The notes beneath the pieces are model-generated. The model saw nothing but the letters and a program-made list of their open reading frames with translations, was not told where the DNA came from and did not search any database. A program made the translations under genes and the position numbers. A stretch of 64,000 bases of DNA from CAVQCA01 sp963763115 (lineage in GTDB: Bacteria > Pseudomonadota > Gammaproteobacteria > UBA9214). Position 1 is the stretch's first letter, and each line of letters starts with the position of its first letter. Below are positions 8,094-16,617 of the stretch, in pieces. Location of the stretch: positions 1 through 64,000 of the forward strand of contig CAVXNM010000030.1 in the NCBI GenBank assembly GCA_963763115.1. The letters are read 5' to 3'.

Positions 8094-10077
8094 GATCCAC
8101 GCATGGATACCGGGGATTCGAAGGAATTTTGCGGCGAATGAACTGGTCGTGCAAAACCTGGAGACTGAGCACGGATCCCATGATGATATCCAACTGTTTT
8201 CTGAGCAGGGATTCCTCCGGGGTCAGCTTCCAGATCCAACGGAGAGCACGCACCCGCTTCCCGTTTAAAAGACCGGCATCACGGAGGGCACCCGGACTTA
8301 GCCAATAATCAAAGAGTGCTTTTCCCTTCGAAGTCGATGAAAACTTCGACCAGCTCGGAGCCAGGAAGGGATGCTTGTGGATTTCACTCATGAAGGGCGG
8401 AAATATCCCTTGAAGGCTCTGATGAAGGAGCGCCTTCTCGCGAAGGGTCCCGATCTCCATCATGAAGTCCGGCGGAACCGTATTCACAAACTCCAACAAC
8501 TCCCGATCCAGGAACGGAGTCCGGCATTCCAGGGAATTGGCCATCTCCACGCGGTCGCCCAAATTCGGAATCAGGTAACCGGAGAGCTGATTGAACGCGA
8601 TTTCACGGCTGGCGTGAAAGGGGTCGAGCGTCTTCATCCAGTCTCGATCAAAGGCCCGTTCGAAGCAAGTCACCGGATCATTCGAGTCATTGAGATCGAA
8701 GGAATCCGCGTTCAACAAAAGTCGATGTGCTCCGCGCGTTTTCCGTACCCGCATTTCATTGAAGCAGGCATAGCCGAAAAGATGTGGCCCGCGCCTCCAA
8801 TTCAAACCGGGATACCAGCCCAGGCCTTTCGATCGATATTCCATCTTCTTGAATCGCTTCCAAAGCTGATCGGCCTGGCGCGCCTCTTCCCCTCCCCGAG
8901 CCCACATCCTCCAGAGGGCTTCCAATTTGAAATAGGGATATCCTCCCAGAAGTTCATCCGCACCTTCCCCGGTCAGGCAAACCTTATCCCCCTTTAAATG
9001 GACAAACCGGGAAAGCGCCAACTTGGCCATCGTATTGGGATTGGCGATTGGCAATTCCGTATGAAAAACAGCCTTTTCAAGGTCATCCACCAGATCCTCG
9101 TTCGTAAAGCGAATGCTCTCGAACCGGACTCCATAGTGGCGGGCAATGCGCGCAGCAATCGGAGATTCATCCATATGTGGATCATCGAAACCGATATTGA
9201 ACGCCGTCAGTCCCGGCTGATGCGCACGCATCAGACCGCAAATCGCCGTCGAGTCCACCCCACCGCTCAGATAAACATGCACAGGGACATCGGCCACGCA
9301 CCGTCGAGCAACGGCCTTCGACAACTTCTCACGAAAGATGGCCTGCGCGTCCTGACGGCCCAGCGTCTCGACGCTGGAGTACTGCGGTCGCCACCAGACT
9401 TTAGTCGTCACGCGCCCCGATATCACTTCCAAGACTCCCCCCGGCTCCAGACTGCGGATGCCTTCGAAAGCATAGACTTCACGGGGATAGACTCCCAGGA
9501 AGGGTCCGCAAAGGTAATCCTGGCTGATCTTCTTCGGCACTCGTTGGAGGGTGAGAATCGCCTTTGCTTCTGAAGCGATCAGAACTTCCTCGCTGCTCTC
9601 ATAAAAGTAGAGGGGCTTCACGCCAGCCGGATCCCGCGCACAGAAGAGCATCTGCGCACGCGTATCCCAGATGGCGAATGCAAATTCACCATTGATGTGA
9701 TGAAGGCAATCCGATCCCCAGCGTTCGTAGGCCGCAAGGATCACTTCCGTGTCCGAGCGCGTTCGAAAGGGATATCCCCAATCAGCCAGATTCGAGCGAA
9801 GCGCCTGGTAATCGTAGATCTCGCCGTTGAAGGTGATCCACAGGTCCGCCAACCCGCTCGAAAACGGCCGACCCGCCGCGCTCGCCATGGGCTGCAGACC
9901 TGTCGACAAATCCACAATGCTCAAGCGTGCGTGACCGAGGCCGACCTGATCCTGATTCAGGAGCACGATCCCCGCCTCATCCGGTCCGCGGTGATGGAGC
10001 GTCGACACCATGCGCACCAGATCATCCCGTTCGACCCGGTTTCCGTCGCGCTTCAGGATGACTGATATACCGCACAT
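8080..10077 (-). CDS. asnB-like: Asparagine synthase (glutamine-hydrolysing)-like amidotransferase (665 aa)
   Basis: The N-terminus is MCGI, giving the Cys1 nucleophile of class II glutaminase domains after Met removal; RLSIVDL and NGEIYDY follow as in AsnB. The C-terminal synthetase domain has the PP-loop SGGVDST (about residue 270) and TGEGADELLGGYPYF. Length is typical. In secondary metabolism such enzymes amidate carboxylates other than aspartate, and the position inside the island suggests that role. It is convergent with the Rieske/Mpo1-like pair. Confidence 0.9.
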   Translation of the reverse strand: MCGISVILKRDGNRVERDDLVRMVSTLHHRGPDEAGIVLLNQDQVGLGHARLSIVDLSTGLQPMASAAGRPFSSGLADLWITFNGEIYDYQALRSNLADWGYPFRTRSDTEVILAAYERWGSDCLHHINGEFAFAIWDTRAQMLFCARDPAGVKPLYFYESSEEVLIASEAKAILTLQRVPKKISQDYLCGPFLGVYPREVYAFEGIRSLEPGGVLEVISGRVTTKVWWRPQYSSVETLGRQDAQAIFREKLSKAVARRCVADVPVHVYLSGGVDSTAICGLMRAHQPGLTAFNIGFDDPHMDESPIAARIARHYGVRFESIRFTNEDLVDDLEKAVFHTELPIANPNTMAKLALSRFVHLKGDKVCLTGEGADELLGGYPYFKLEALWRMWARGGEEARQADQLWKRFKKMEYRSKGLGWYPGLNWRRGPHLFGYACFNEMRVRKTRGAHRLLLNADSFDLNDSNDPVTCFERAFDRDWMKTLDPFHASREIAFNQLSGYLIPNLGDRVEMANSLECRTPFLDRELLEFVNTVPPDFMMEIGTLREKALLHQSLQGIFPPFMSEIHKHPFLAPSWSKFSSTSKGKALFDYWLSPGALRDAGLLNGKRVRALRWIWKLTPEESLLRKQLDIIMGSVLSLQVLHDQFIRRKIPSNPRYPCVDLSYG

Positions 10078-10452
10078 GGATTCGTCCCCGTTCGCTGCCG
10101 AGCAGCAGGCTCATAATCAGAGCGCATACGAGAGTCCGGTTATCTTCCCGGACTCCTATAAGTCGTCGACCAAGCTCAAGATCGCGTGTACCCGCACTCG
10201 GCCTGACCTCACGAAATACGCCTTCACCCTTCCGTAGAAATCTTCGTCGTTATATCACTTGGAATCGACATCACCCCGGCGATGGGCAATACTGCTCACC
10301 GAGACCACCCGCGTCTGCGGGCTCATTTTCCAGGAACAGCAACATAGCCTGGCCGTCAACGCGAATTACCCCAATCGGTTGGTCCCGAACTGCGGCTCGA
10401 AGCTATCGCGAGTCCATGCACCTCACTACCCAACATCTCCTTCCTGCGGCTA
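10078..10452. other. Intergenic region between asnB-like and MMPL genes
   Basis: No supported gene. It should contain the promoter of the minus-strand amidotransferase gene. The low-coding stretch may be a junction between two parts of a composite island, since Rieske and Mpo1-like genes recur on the other side. Confidence 0.4.
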
Positions 10453-12741
10453 TCAAATAAACTCCCGTGTCCCTTCTGCGCCAAGCACCGTCAGTAAGGC
10501 CGGCAACAACAGGAGGTCACAGAACAAGGCCGCCAACACTACGGTGCTTCCTACCATGGCAAACTCGCGGTTAATCGGATAGTCGCTCGTCCAATTGACG
10601 CCGAAGCCAATCAGGAGCAGCAAGGAAGTCACGATTACTGCTTCACCTGCACCGACCAGCGCGCGGCGAATAGATTCTCTTCCACCAACCCCCGTCCCGA
10701 GTTGTTCACGGTAATTAACGAGCAAGTGAATGGTATCGTCAACCACCAGGCCAAGGCCGAGCGTCAGGATCATTGCCGGCACCAGGGACAAGTGCCAGCC
10801 AAGTACGGTCAACGTTGCCAGCCCAAGCAGTAGCGGCACCACGTTAGGTATGAGGCTCACCAGGGCCAGCTTGACGCTCTTGAACGTTATGGCCATACAC
10901 AAGGTGATGACAAACAGCATGCCCAGAAATCCCTGCCGAAGACTACTCGTCATTCCCATGTAGGCGCGGTAGACTGCCAGAGGGGTCCCCGTTGCAGAAA
11001 CCTCTATCCCAAACTCATTCAGGGCCGCTTGCGTCTCGTCTTGCAGCCGATCCGATAGCGAAAGCATTTCACGTGCCCCCAGATCCGGCGCTGTTACTAT
11101 GATGCGGCCCTGATCTGCCTTGGGTTCGATCACATTGGAATACCGGGGAATATCCTGAAGTTTCGCGAATGACGCGTCCTCTCCCTCGTGTTCCGAAGGC
11201 AACGCATACCCCGACTGCATCCATCTACGCGCAAGTTGCTTCATCTGCCCGGGTCCTGAAACAGTCCGTACCTCCGGCATTGCGCGCCATCGAGTTTCGA
11301 GCTGATCGAGTCGCTCTATGACCTCTGGCCGGCGCATTACACCACTGTCTCCTGACAACATGACATGAAGCCGAAACAACCCTGTCAAGCTTTTATCCAG
11401 TTTGACAGCACCTATCCTGGCCGTGTCGTCAGCAGGCAGATCCTCCGTCAGGCGGTAACCCGGCTCCACTCGGAGAGCCAGCACCGCCGCACCGACGATC
11501 AATAGGCCAAACAGTCCGAGAACCATAATGGGACGGTTTGTGGCAACGTTGGCGCATACCGTTAGTACTGCACGCAGAGGACCTCCCAATGGCCCACGTG
11601 GTGAGCGTGCAAATGAAAAGCCCCACGGCAGAATAACGACCGAAGTGACAAGCATCAGTCCCATCCCCACCGCTGCGTAGAGCCCAAAATGTCTCAACGT
11701 CGGCATACTCGCCACACCAAGGGAACCAAAGCCAGCCATAGTGGTTAGGGCAGCGAGGGTGCAGGCAACTCCAACCCCGGCCAGGCCCCGCGAGATGGCA
11801 GCATTCCTGTCAGCCTCTCCGAGCCGCCGGCCCGCCTCATTCTGCAAGCGGACCAGCAGATGAACACCGTTGGCGATGGCGATGACCGGTATGAGGGTGA
11901 AATAGAACTGGTTGAGTATCCCGATCGGCTCACCGAACCAGCCCATTATTCCGAGCAGCAAGAGGAGCGGGACAACTCCCGCGAGCAGCGGCAACAAAAC
12001 CATATGCGTTCGCCGAAAGAGAAACGCCAGCAACAAGGTGACCCCCAGCACAGACGCGGGAATCATCACACGCTGGTTGTCGATCACGATACCCAGCAGG
12101 CTGCTGCGTATTACTGGCCCCCCGGTCAGTTCCCAGTCGATACCGGATCCTGCCTCATCCCGATCGAAAACCTGCTGTAGCCGGGTTACAACCTCCCGCA
12201 CTTTCATCACGTCGTCAGTATCGACAGACAGCCCGACAAGTAGCAGCGCAAGGCGGCCATCTGCTGATAACACCGAAGGCACCAGAAGTGGATCGTTCAG
12301 TTGTTGTATCTTCAACGCTTGCCGATGAGCACTATCATCGCGTAGAGATCCGGAGTCGGTTGACGGTGCCTTTGTTTCGTCAGCGCCTGACAGCATGTTG
12401 GCAAGCTCAGGCAACGAACGGCTATCGGACACTCCAGGCACCCGGCTGACCGCTGATGCGGTGTTACGCATTGCGGCCATCCGCTCCGGTGTAAGCAGAG
12501 TCGACTCGCCGCCGTCCGCCACCGCAATCACGACATCCTCATCAGCGCCCCAAACAGCGAAGAACCGATCCAGCCCCCGACCCTCCGGGCTATCGCTCGC
12601 CACGAACGCGCGTGGACTCAAGGCGATCTCCAGCCGTCCCATACCCACGAAGGAGATGCCCAGCGTTAGCAGTATCACGCAGAAGACAACTATCCGGTGA
12701 CTCAGAATCCAGTTTGCAAGACACGCAAATGCGGTATTCAT
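10453..12741 (-). CDS. MMPL/RND-superfamily exporter (762 aa)
   Basis: A single protein with two similar halves: an N-terminal membrane helix (about 15-35), an extracytoplasmic loop, five or six helices (about 220-380), then a second helix, loop and terminal helix bundle (about 400-760). The motifs GLGLVVDDTIHLLVNYRE and AIANGVHLLVRL are characteristic of the MMPL/SSD class of RND transporters. These pumps move lipids or hydrophobic small molecules across the inner membrane. Last gene of the minus-strand group 15217-10453, so export of the island product is inferred. Confidence 0.88.
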   Translation of the reverse strand: MNTAFACLANWILSHRIVVFCVILLTLGISFVGMGRLEIALSPRAFVASDSPEGRGLDRFFAVWGADEDVVIAVADGGESTLLTPERMAAMRNTASAVSRVPGVSDSRSLPELANMLSGADETKAPSTDSGSLRDDSAHRQALKIQQLNDPLLVPSVLSADGRLALLLVGLSVDTDDVMKVREVVTRLQQVFDRDEAGSGIDWELTGGPVIRSSLLGIVIDNQRVMIPASVLGVTLLLAFLFRRTHMVLLPLLAGVVPLLLLLGIMGWFGEPIGILNQFYFTLIPVIAIANGVHLLVRLQNEAGRRLGEADRNAAISRGLAGVGVACTLAALTTMAGFGSLGVASMPTLRHFGLYAAVGMGLMLVTSVVILPWGFSFARSPRGPLGGPLRAVLTVCANVATNRPIMVLGLFGLLIVGAAVLALRVEPGYRLTEDLPADDTARIGAVKLDKSLTGLFRLHVMLSGDSGVMRRPEVIERLDQLETRWRAMPEVRTVSGPGQMKQLARRWMQSGYALPSEHEGEDASFAKLQDIPRYSNVIEPKADQGRIIVTAPDLGAREMLSLSDRLQDETQAALNEFGIEVSATGTPLAVYRAYMGMTSSLRQGFLGMLFVITLCMAITFKSVKLALVSLIPNVVPLLLGLATLTVLGWHLSLVPAMILTLGLGLVVDDTIHLLVNYREQLGTGVGGRESIRRALVGAGEAVIVTSLLLLIGFGVNWTSDYPINREFAMVGSTVVLAALFCDLLLLPALLTVLGAEGTREFI

Positions 12742-12926
12742 TTAGTCTCCGGCAGTCAAGGCACACCCCAGGCTGGAACCGCGCGGCAGGTGCCACCACA
12801 GGATTCCAGCACCAGTGTTTATTCCGAGCTGCCTGCTAGTCCTTTGGTACTCAGAACGACAGGCATCTGCTTTATCGAATACCGAACCCCATTCCAGGCA
12901 CCAGGTGCCGCGACCGGCTCTGGCAT

Positions 12927-13223
12927 TCACGCACTTTCGAGCTTGCGGATGCGCAGACCGGTTGATACCGGCAGCTGGCAGGCAAGCCGTGCGTGCGGAT
13001 TCCCGGGCGCGTAGATTTCCAGTGCCTCGGCCTCGGCGCGGTCGGGTGCAGGCAATGGCTCATCCGCCTCGATCTCGATCAGACACGTCCCGCACAGGCC
13101 GCTGCGGCAGCCAAACAGCAAAGGCGAGTTCTGCACGGTCAGATGCAGCGGCAGGCTCGCCAGATCGGGCAGATCGAGCGGCGCGAAGGTCGTGCCGGGA
13201 AACTCGACGCGGTGCAGCTTCAT
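12927..13223 (-). CDS. Plant-type [2Fe-2S] ferredoxin (98 aa)
   Basis: Cysteines are arranged as GCRSGLCGTC followed by a distal Cys in LACQLPV, the plant-type 2Fe-2S binding pattern. The short length matches stand-alone ferredoxins. Its start overlaps the stop of the diiron oxygenase gene (ATGA), so it is probably translated with it. It can supply electrons to the diiron enzyme and perhaps to the Rieske oxygenases, none of which carries a fused reductase; no ferredoxin reductase gene is seen in the island. Confidence 0.9.
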   Translation of the reverse strand: MKLHRVEFPGTTFAPLDLPDLASLPLHLTVQNSPLLFGCRSGLCGTCLIEIEADEPLPAPDRAEAEALEIYAPGNPHARLACQLPVSTGLRIRKLESA

Positions 13224-14413
13224 CGCAGCGTCGGGGGTCGAAAACGCGCCAGCGCGCGGCAGTTATGCCTGAGATAATGCTCGATGCTGTTGGCTCGCAT
13301 CAGGCGCATCTCCCTGTTCTGCGGATTGAGGTGCGCGACGCCTTCCACGAAGGCGCAGTAGGAATCGGCAGCAAGGCGATGCGTTTCCTCGGCTGCATGC
13401 AAACCTTCAGATTCCTTCGTGAAGCAGGCGGCCAGCATCTGCATCGCCTGGCCATGATCCATACCGAACACCCTTGATCGGAACAGCTTATAGATCACCG
13501 GAAAGGTAGCCGGCTCATACCAGAAGATGCCGTTGACCGCGACCGAGAAGTGTAAATGGTCACGTTGGCAGCCCGCCACACCTCTATTGACCAACCATTT
13601 CTCGAATGCCGTCGGTTGCGCCAGCGAGCGAGGAACTTCGAGCCCCACCACCCGCGAGGTATGGAAGTGGAACGATTCGTCGAGGAAATGGTACCGGCTG
13701 ATGGCCGAGGGGACGGGAGCATGAGCCTGGTCCGGATGGTTGCGATAGAACTCACCGAGCCGGTGCTGGATTAGCTTGCCGTTGAGTGTTCGCAGACCCC
13801 GGATCAGCAAGTATTGACTGCCGAGAAACGCATTACTGGTCGACATCAGCATGAATGCCTGCAGCTGAAGTCTGCGCCAAAACAGGCGCGCCGCATTGGT
13901 ATCGGCGAACACCATCGTATGCGCGTACAGGCTGCGCATTGGATAAGTAAACAGGCGCTCCCCGAAGATCTGGTGCTCAACCTCTTCACCAACCTTCTTG
14001 AATGCGTTGATATGAGCCCGTTCCTGCTTGCTCTCGACATCGAGGTTATCGCACACCAGGCGAAAGTCTTCCAGGCTGAACATGCCGGCGGCCGCGATCT
14101 GGTTGAGCAGGATCGTGGCGATCTCCGCTGACACGATTTGCGCGTAGTACGCCACCCAATAGAGCTGGTTGAGGATGACGCGTTGCGCCGCGCTCGCCTG
14201 CTGCCAAACTTCCGTACCCCACAGCAATGAGAAAGGCTCAGGATTCCAGTACGTATCCCGGCAGTCCTCGTAGCGGAATCCCGCAGCGCAGGCGTCGATC
14301 TGTGCCGTGTGGTCCTGCTCGATGTTGCGGCGCAGGTTCATCGACAGCTTGCGGCAGGTTGAGACATCGTCCAGCAACGAGCGTGGCTGGCGTTGGGCGA
14401 GATCAGGGTGCAT
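13220..14413 (-). CDS. Ferritin-like diiron oxygenase, AurF-type (putative, 397 aa)
   Basis: Carboxylate/histidine motifs of a diiron site are spaced along the protein: AEIATILL, ESKQERAH, GEEVEHQ and DESFHFHTSR. This resembles the AurF/CmlI-type N-oxygenases, though the assignment rests on motif pattern only. The remaining sequence is helical. It is coupled to the ferredoxin gene by a 4-nt overlap, suggesting direct electron transfer. A second, shorter ferritin-like protein occurs at 21963-22835. The substrate is unknown; alternatives are other diiron hydroxylases. Confidence 0.6.
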   Translation of the reverse strand: MHPDLAQRQPRSLLDDVSTCRKLSMNLRRNIEQDHTAQIDACAAGFRYEDCRDTYWNPEPFSLLWGTEVWQQASAAQRVILNQLYWVAYYAQIVSAEIATILLNQIAAAGMFSLEDFRLVCDNLDVESKQERAHINAFKKVGEEVEHQIFGERLFTYPMRSLYAHTMVFADTNAARLFWRRLQLQAFMLMSTSNAFLGSQYLLIRGLRTLNGKLIQHRLGEFYRNHPDQAHAPVPSAISRYHFLDESFHFHTSRVVGLEVPRSLAQPTAFEKWLVNRGVAGCQRDHLHFSVAVNGIFWYEPATFPVIYKLFRSRVFGMDHGQAMQMLAACFTKESEGLHAAEETHRLAADSYCAFVEGVAHLNPQNREMRLMRANSIEHYLRHNCRALARFRPPTLR

Positions 14414-14431
14414 CGTGAACCTCCTGCAACC

Positions 14432-15217
14432 TCAGGCGAGACGCGGGGTGTCAGGCGCGTGACCGACCGACAGCGGGTGCAGCAGCTGGGACCATGGGTC
14501 CGGCGCATCGGAAACCGCATATGCCGCGGGATAGACACTAACGGACCGCAGGGTGCCGAACAGCCGGTCCCAGACCGACAGATTGGCGCCAAAGTTGTTA
14601 CAAGGATCCGCCGCGTCGTGATGCCGGTGGTGCAGCCGTGGCGTGATCAGCAACCACTCGAGCGCGGACCAGTAGGACGCCGGCGCAAGCCTGGTGTGGC
14701 GCCAGAGATCGAGGCTGGCAGTCACCGATGCGGCGAGCAGAAAACCCTCCACCGATCCGGACAGGTACGCCAGCCATGGATTGACCAGCAAATAGACGAA
14801 AAGAAAGTGCGCAAGCAGCGAGTTGCGTGCGGTGACCCAAACGGAAAGAGTCGGCGCGGCGTGATGGCAGCGATGCAACCGCCAGAGGAAGCCGATGCGA
14901 TGAAAGAGCCGGTGCTGCCAGTAGTACAGGAAGTCAACGCCGACCAGACACAACAGGAACGCCCCCCAGAAGCCGAAACCCATCACGCCCTCTGCACCCG
15001 GCGCCAGTCGCGGCAGCAGGCTATGGCTGACCAGGTAGCCGATGGCTGGAATCACTGCGCCTTGCATGGCGAAGCCACTGAGGTTGATCAACATATCCGC
15101 ACCCGTTCCTTGTCCCCGCGTAGGAACGGTCCGCAGTAGACATTCGCCGAGCGACAAGGCCAGAAACGTCAGCAACGGCAGCGCCACAATCAGCACGGCC
15201 AGGGGTTCGATCAGCAT
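14432..15217 (-). CDS. Fatty acid hydroxylase / sterol desaturase family membrane protein (261 aa)
   Basis: The three histidine boxes of the family are present: HRLFH, HRCHH and HHRHHD, with hydrophobic segments before and between them. These integral membrane diiron enzymes hydroxylate or desaturate lipids. It lies 18 bp upstream of the AurF-like gene on the same strand. With the Mpo1-like proteins, which in yeast act on 2-hydroxy fatty acids, it suggests lipid hydroxylation and chain processing; that link is inference. Confidence 0.88.
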   Translation of the reverse strand: MLIEPLAVLIVALPLLTFLALSLGECLLRTVPTRGQGTGADMLINLSGFAMQGAVIPAIGYLVSHSLLPRLAPGAEGVMGFGFWGAFLLCLVGVDFLYYWQHRLFHRIGFLWRLHRCHHAAPTLSVWVTARNSLLAHFLFVYLLVNPWLAYLSGSVEGFLLAASVTASLDLWRHTRLAPASYWSALEWLLITPRLHHRHHDAADPCNNFGANLSVWDRLFGTLRSVSVYPAAYAVSDAPDPWSQLLHPLSVGHAPDTPRLA

Positions 15218-15696
15218 GACAGGTTCACCGCCTTGATCGTCCTGTGCGCGCCAGCCAGCACATAGTCCACCTCATCGGGAGCGAGTTTGTGACGTGCACC
15301 TGGACCGGCAAGTCGCATGCGCCGGAATACCAGCGACAGTCGTGCTGCCGCATCCGGCACATGTAATCGGTGGTATCCATGGTCGGCAAGGCACAGATAC
15401 ACCCGGTGCCGGATCGACTTTACCGGGATGTAGGCGAATCCAGCCCTCTGCGGTTGCCTGGCATACTCGACGCCTGGCACCGAATCGACCCCGAGCAAAC
15501 AGGCGCGAGCGCGCTTTCGGTGAGAGTCAAGGTGCACATCCATGGCAAATTGCTCAGAGCTAATGTTGACTCCAATCAAGGTGTTGAGGCGCACAACGCG
15601 AGGCCTGAGCAGATTATGCTCGGCGAAACCGCAGCCGACGTCCAGTACCGCATCGCACGGATCGGTGCCGGTGGTTTCCCAGGCCCGCGTCACCAA
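15211..15696 (-). pseudogene. Degenerate SAM-dependent methyltransferase
   Basis: The motif VLDVGCGFAEHN near the N-terminus is the SAM-binding motif I of class I methyltransferases, followed by GVNISSEQ as in related enzymes. The rest departs from a methyltransferase and the frame is only 161 aa, shorter than the usual 250-300. There is no good start codon with a ribosome binding site. It probably carries frameshifts and a lost N-terminus. It overlaps the 5' end of the hydroxylase gene by a few bases. Confidence 0.5.
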
Positions 15697-15986
15697 AGAT
15701 CCGGCCGTAGTATCGAGCGTATCAGCGCCATGCTCCGAGTCCCCGAATCAGGTGCCGGCAGGATCGACATGAGGAGTTATTGCTGCCCAAAACCCGGTAA
15801 AGCATACGCACCTGACCAGGCATCGGATGCAATACCAGGCTGAGAATTTTCAAGGATTGCCGCGCCTGGCAGTACACACGTTCGATCGACGTGTTGCTCA
15901 CGTATCTATCGTCAGCTATCGTAGCACTTCACTGCCCTACACCCGGGCGCGTGAATCATGGACTATCAGGTCAAAAGGAGCATAGC

Positions 15987-16598
15987 ATGACCATATCTCT
16001 AGGCAAAGTGACGTTGGCGGCGCTTGTGTTATTAACGTCATTAGGGCTGGCGGCGCCGGTGCCCGCCCAGGAAGAACACAGCCAGGATCACGATCAGCTG
16101 CGCGCGCTGCTCAAGCGTGGTGCCGAAGCGCTGAACACCCGACAGTTCGATTCGATGGCACCTTACCTGCATCCCGAGTTTACCCTGGTGACGGTCGACA
16201 ACCATAAGCTCAAAGGCATTGCCGAACTGAAGACTTACCTGAACGAGCTTTTCGACGGTGAGACACCGATATTCAAGTCAATGGAAGTACGACCTGAGGC
16301 AGATGATTTAACGACCTTCCTCGATGAAGACTCTGGGGTTGTCTACGGCACGTCGAATGATCACTACACATTCTCGGATGGGGACGTGCGCGAAATGAGC
16401 ACACGCTGGACCGCGGTAGTGCAGAAGGACGACGACACCTGGAAGCTGGTGTCGGTGCACTTCTCTTCTAACCTGCTCGACAACCCGGTGATCGATGCCG
16501 CGAAAAATGCCGCCCGGCGCATGACAATCATAGCCGGTATCGCTGGGCTCCTGGCAGGACTGGTGATTGGTTTCGTGCTTCGACGTCGATCGAGCTGA
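15987..16598 (+). CDS. Secreted, membrane-anchored NTF2/SnoaL-like protein (203 aa)
   Basis: Residues 1-28 form a signal peptide ending near PVPAQ. The middle (about 35-165) has the cone-shaped SnoaL/DUF4440 pattern, including AEALNTRQFDSMAPYLHPEF and WTAVVQKDDDTWKLVSVHFS. A C-terminal hydrophobic helix (about 180-198) followed by RRRSS should anchor it with the domain outside. ATG 15987 is preceded by AAAAGGAG. First gene of the plus-strand operon running to 22835. Family members include enzymes and carriers; the role here is unknown. Confidence 0.75.
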   Translation: MTISLGKVTLAALVLLTSLGLAAPVPAQEEHSQDHDQLRALLKRGAEALNTRQFDSMAPYLHPEFTLVTVDNHKLKGIAELKTYLNELFDGETPIFKSMEVRPEADDLTTFLDEDSGVVYGTSNDHYTFSDGDVREMSTRWTAVVQKDDDTWKLVSVHFSSNLLDNPVIDAAKNAARRMTIIAGIAGLLAGLVIGFVLRRRSS

Positions 16599-16617
16599 CA
16601 CGGCATCAGGGATCGTC

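Noticed and set aside
14393..15139. 248-aa plus-strand frame opposite the hydroxylase gene
   Set aside because: Antisense to a protein with three clear histidine boxes.
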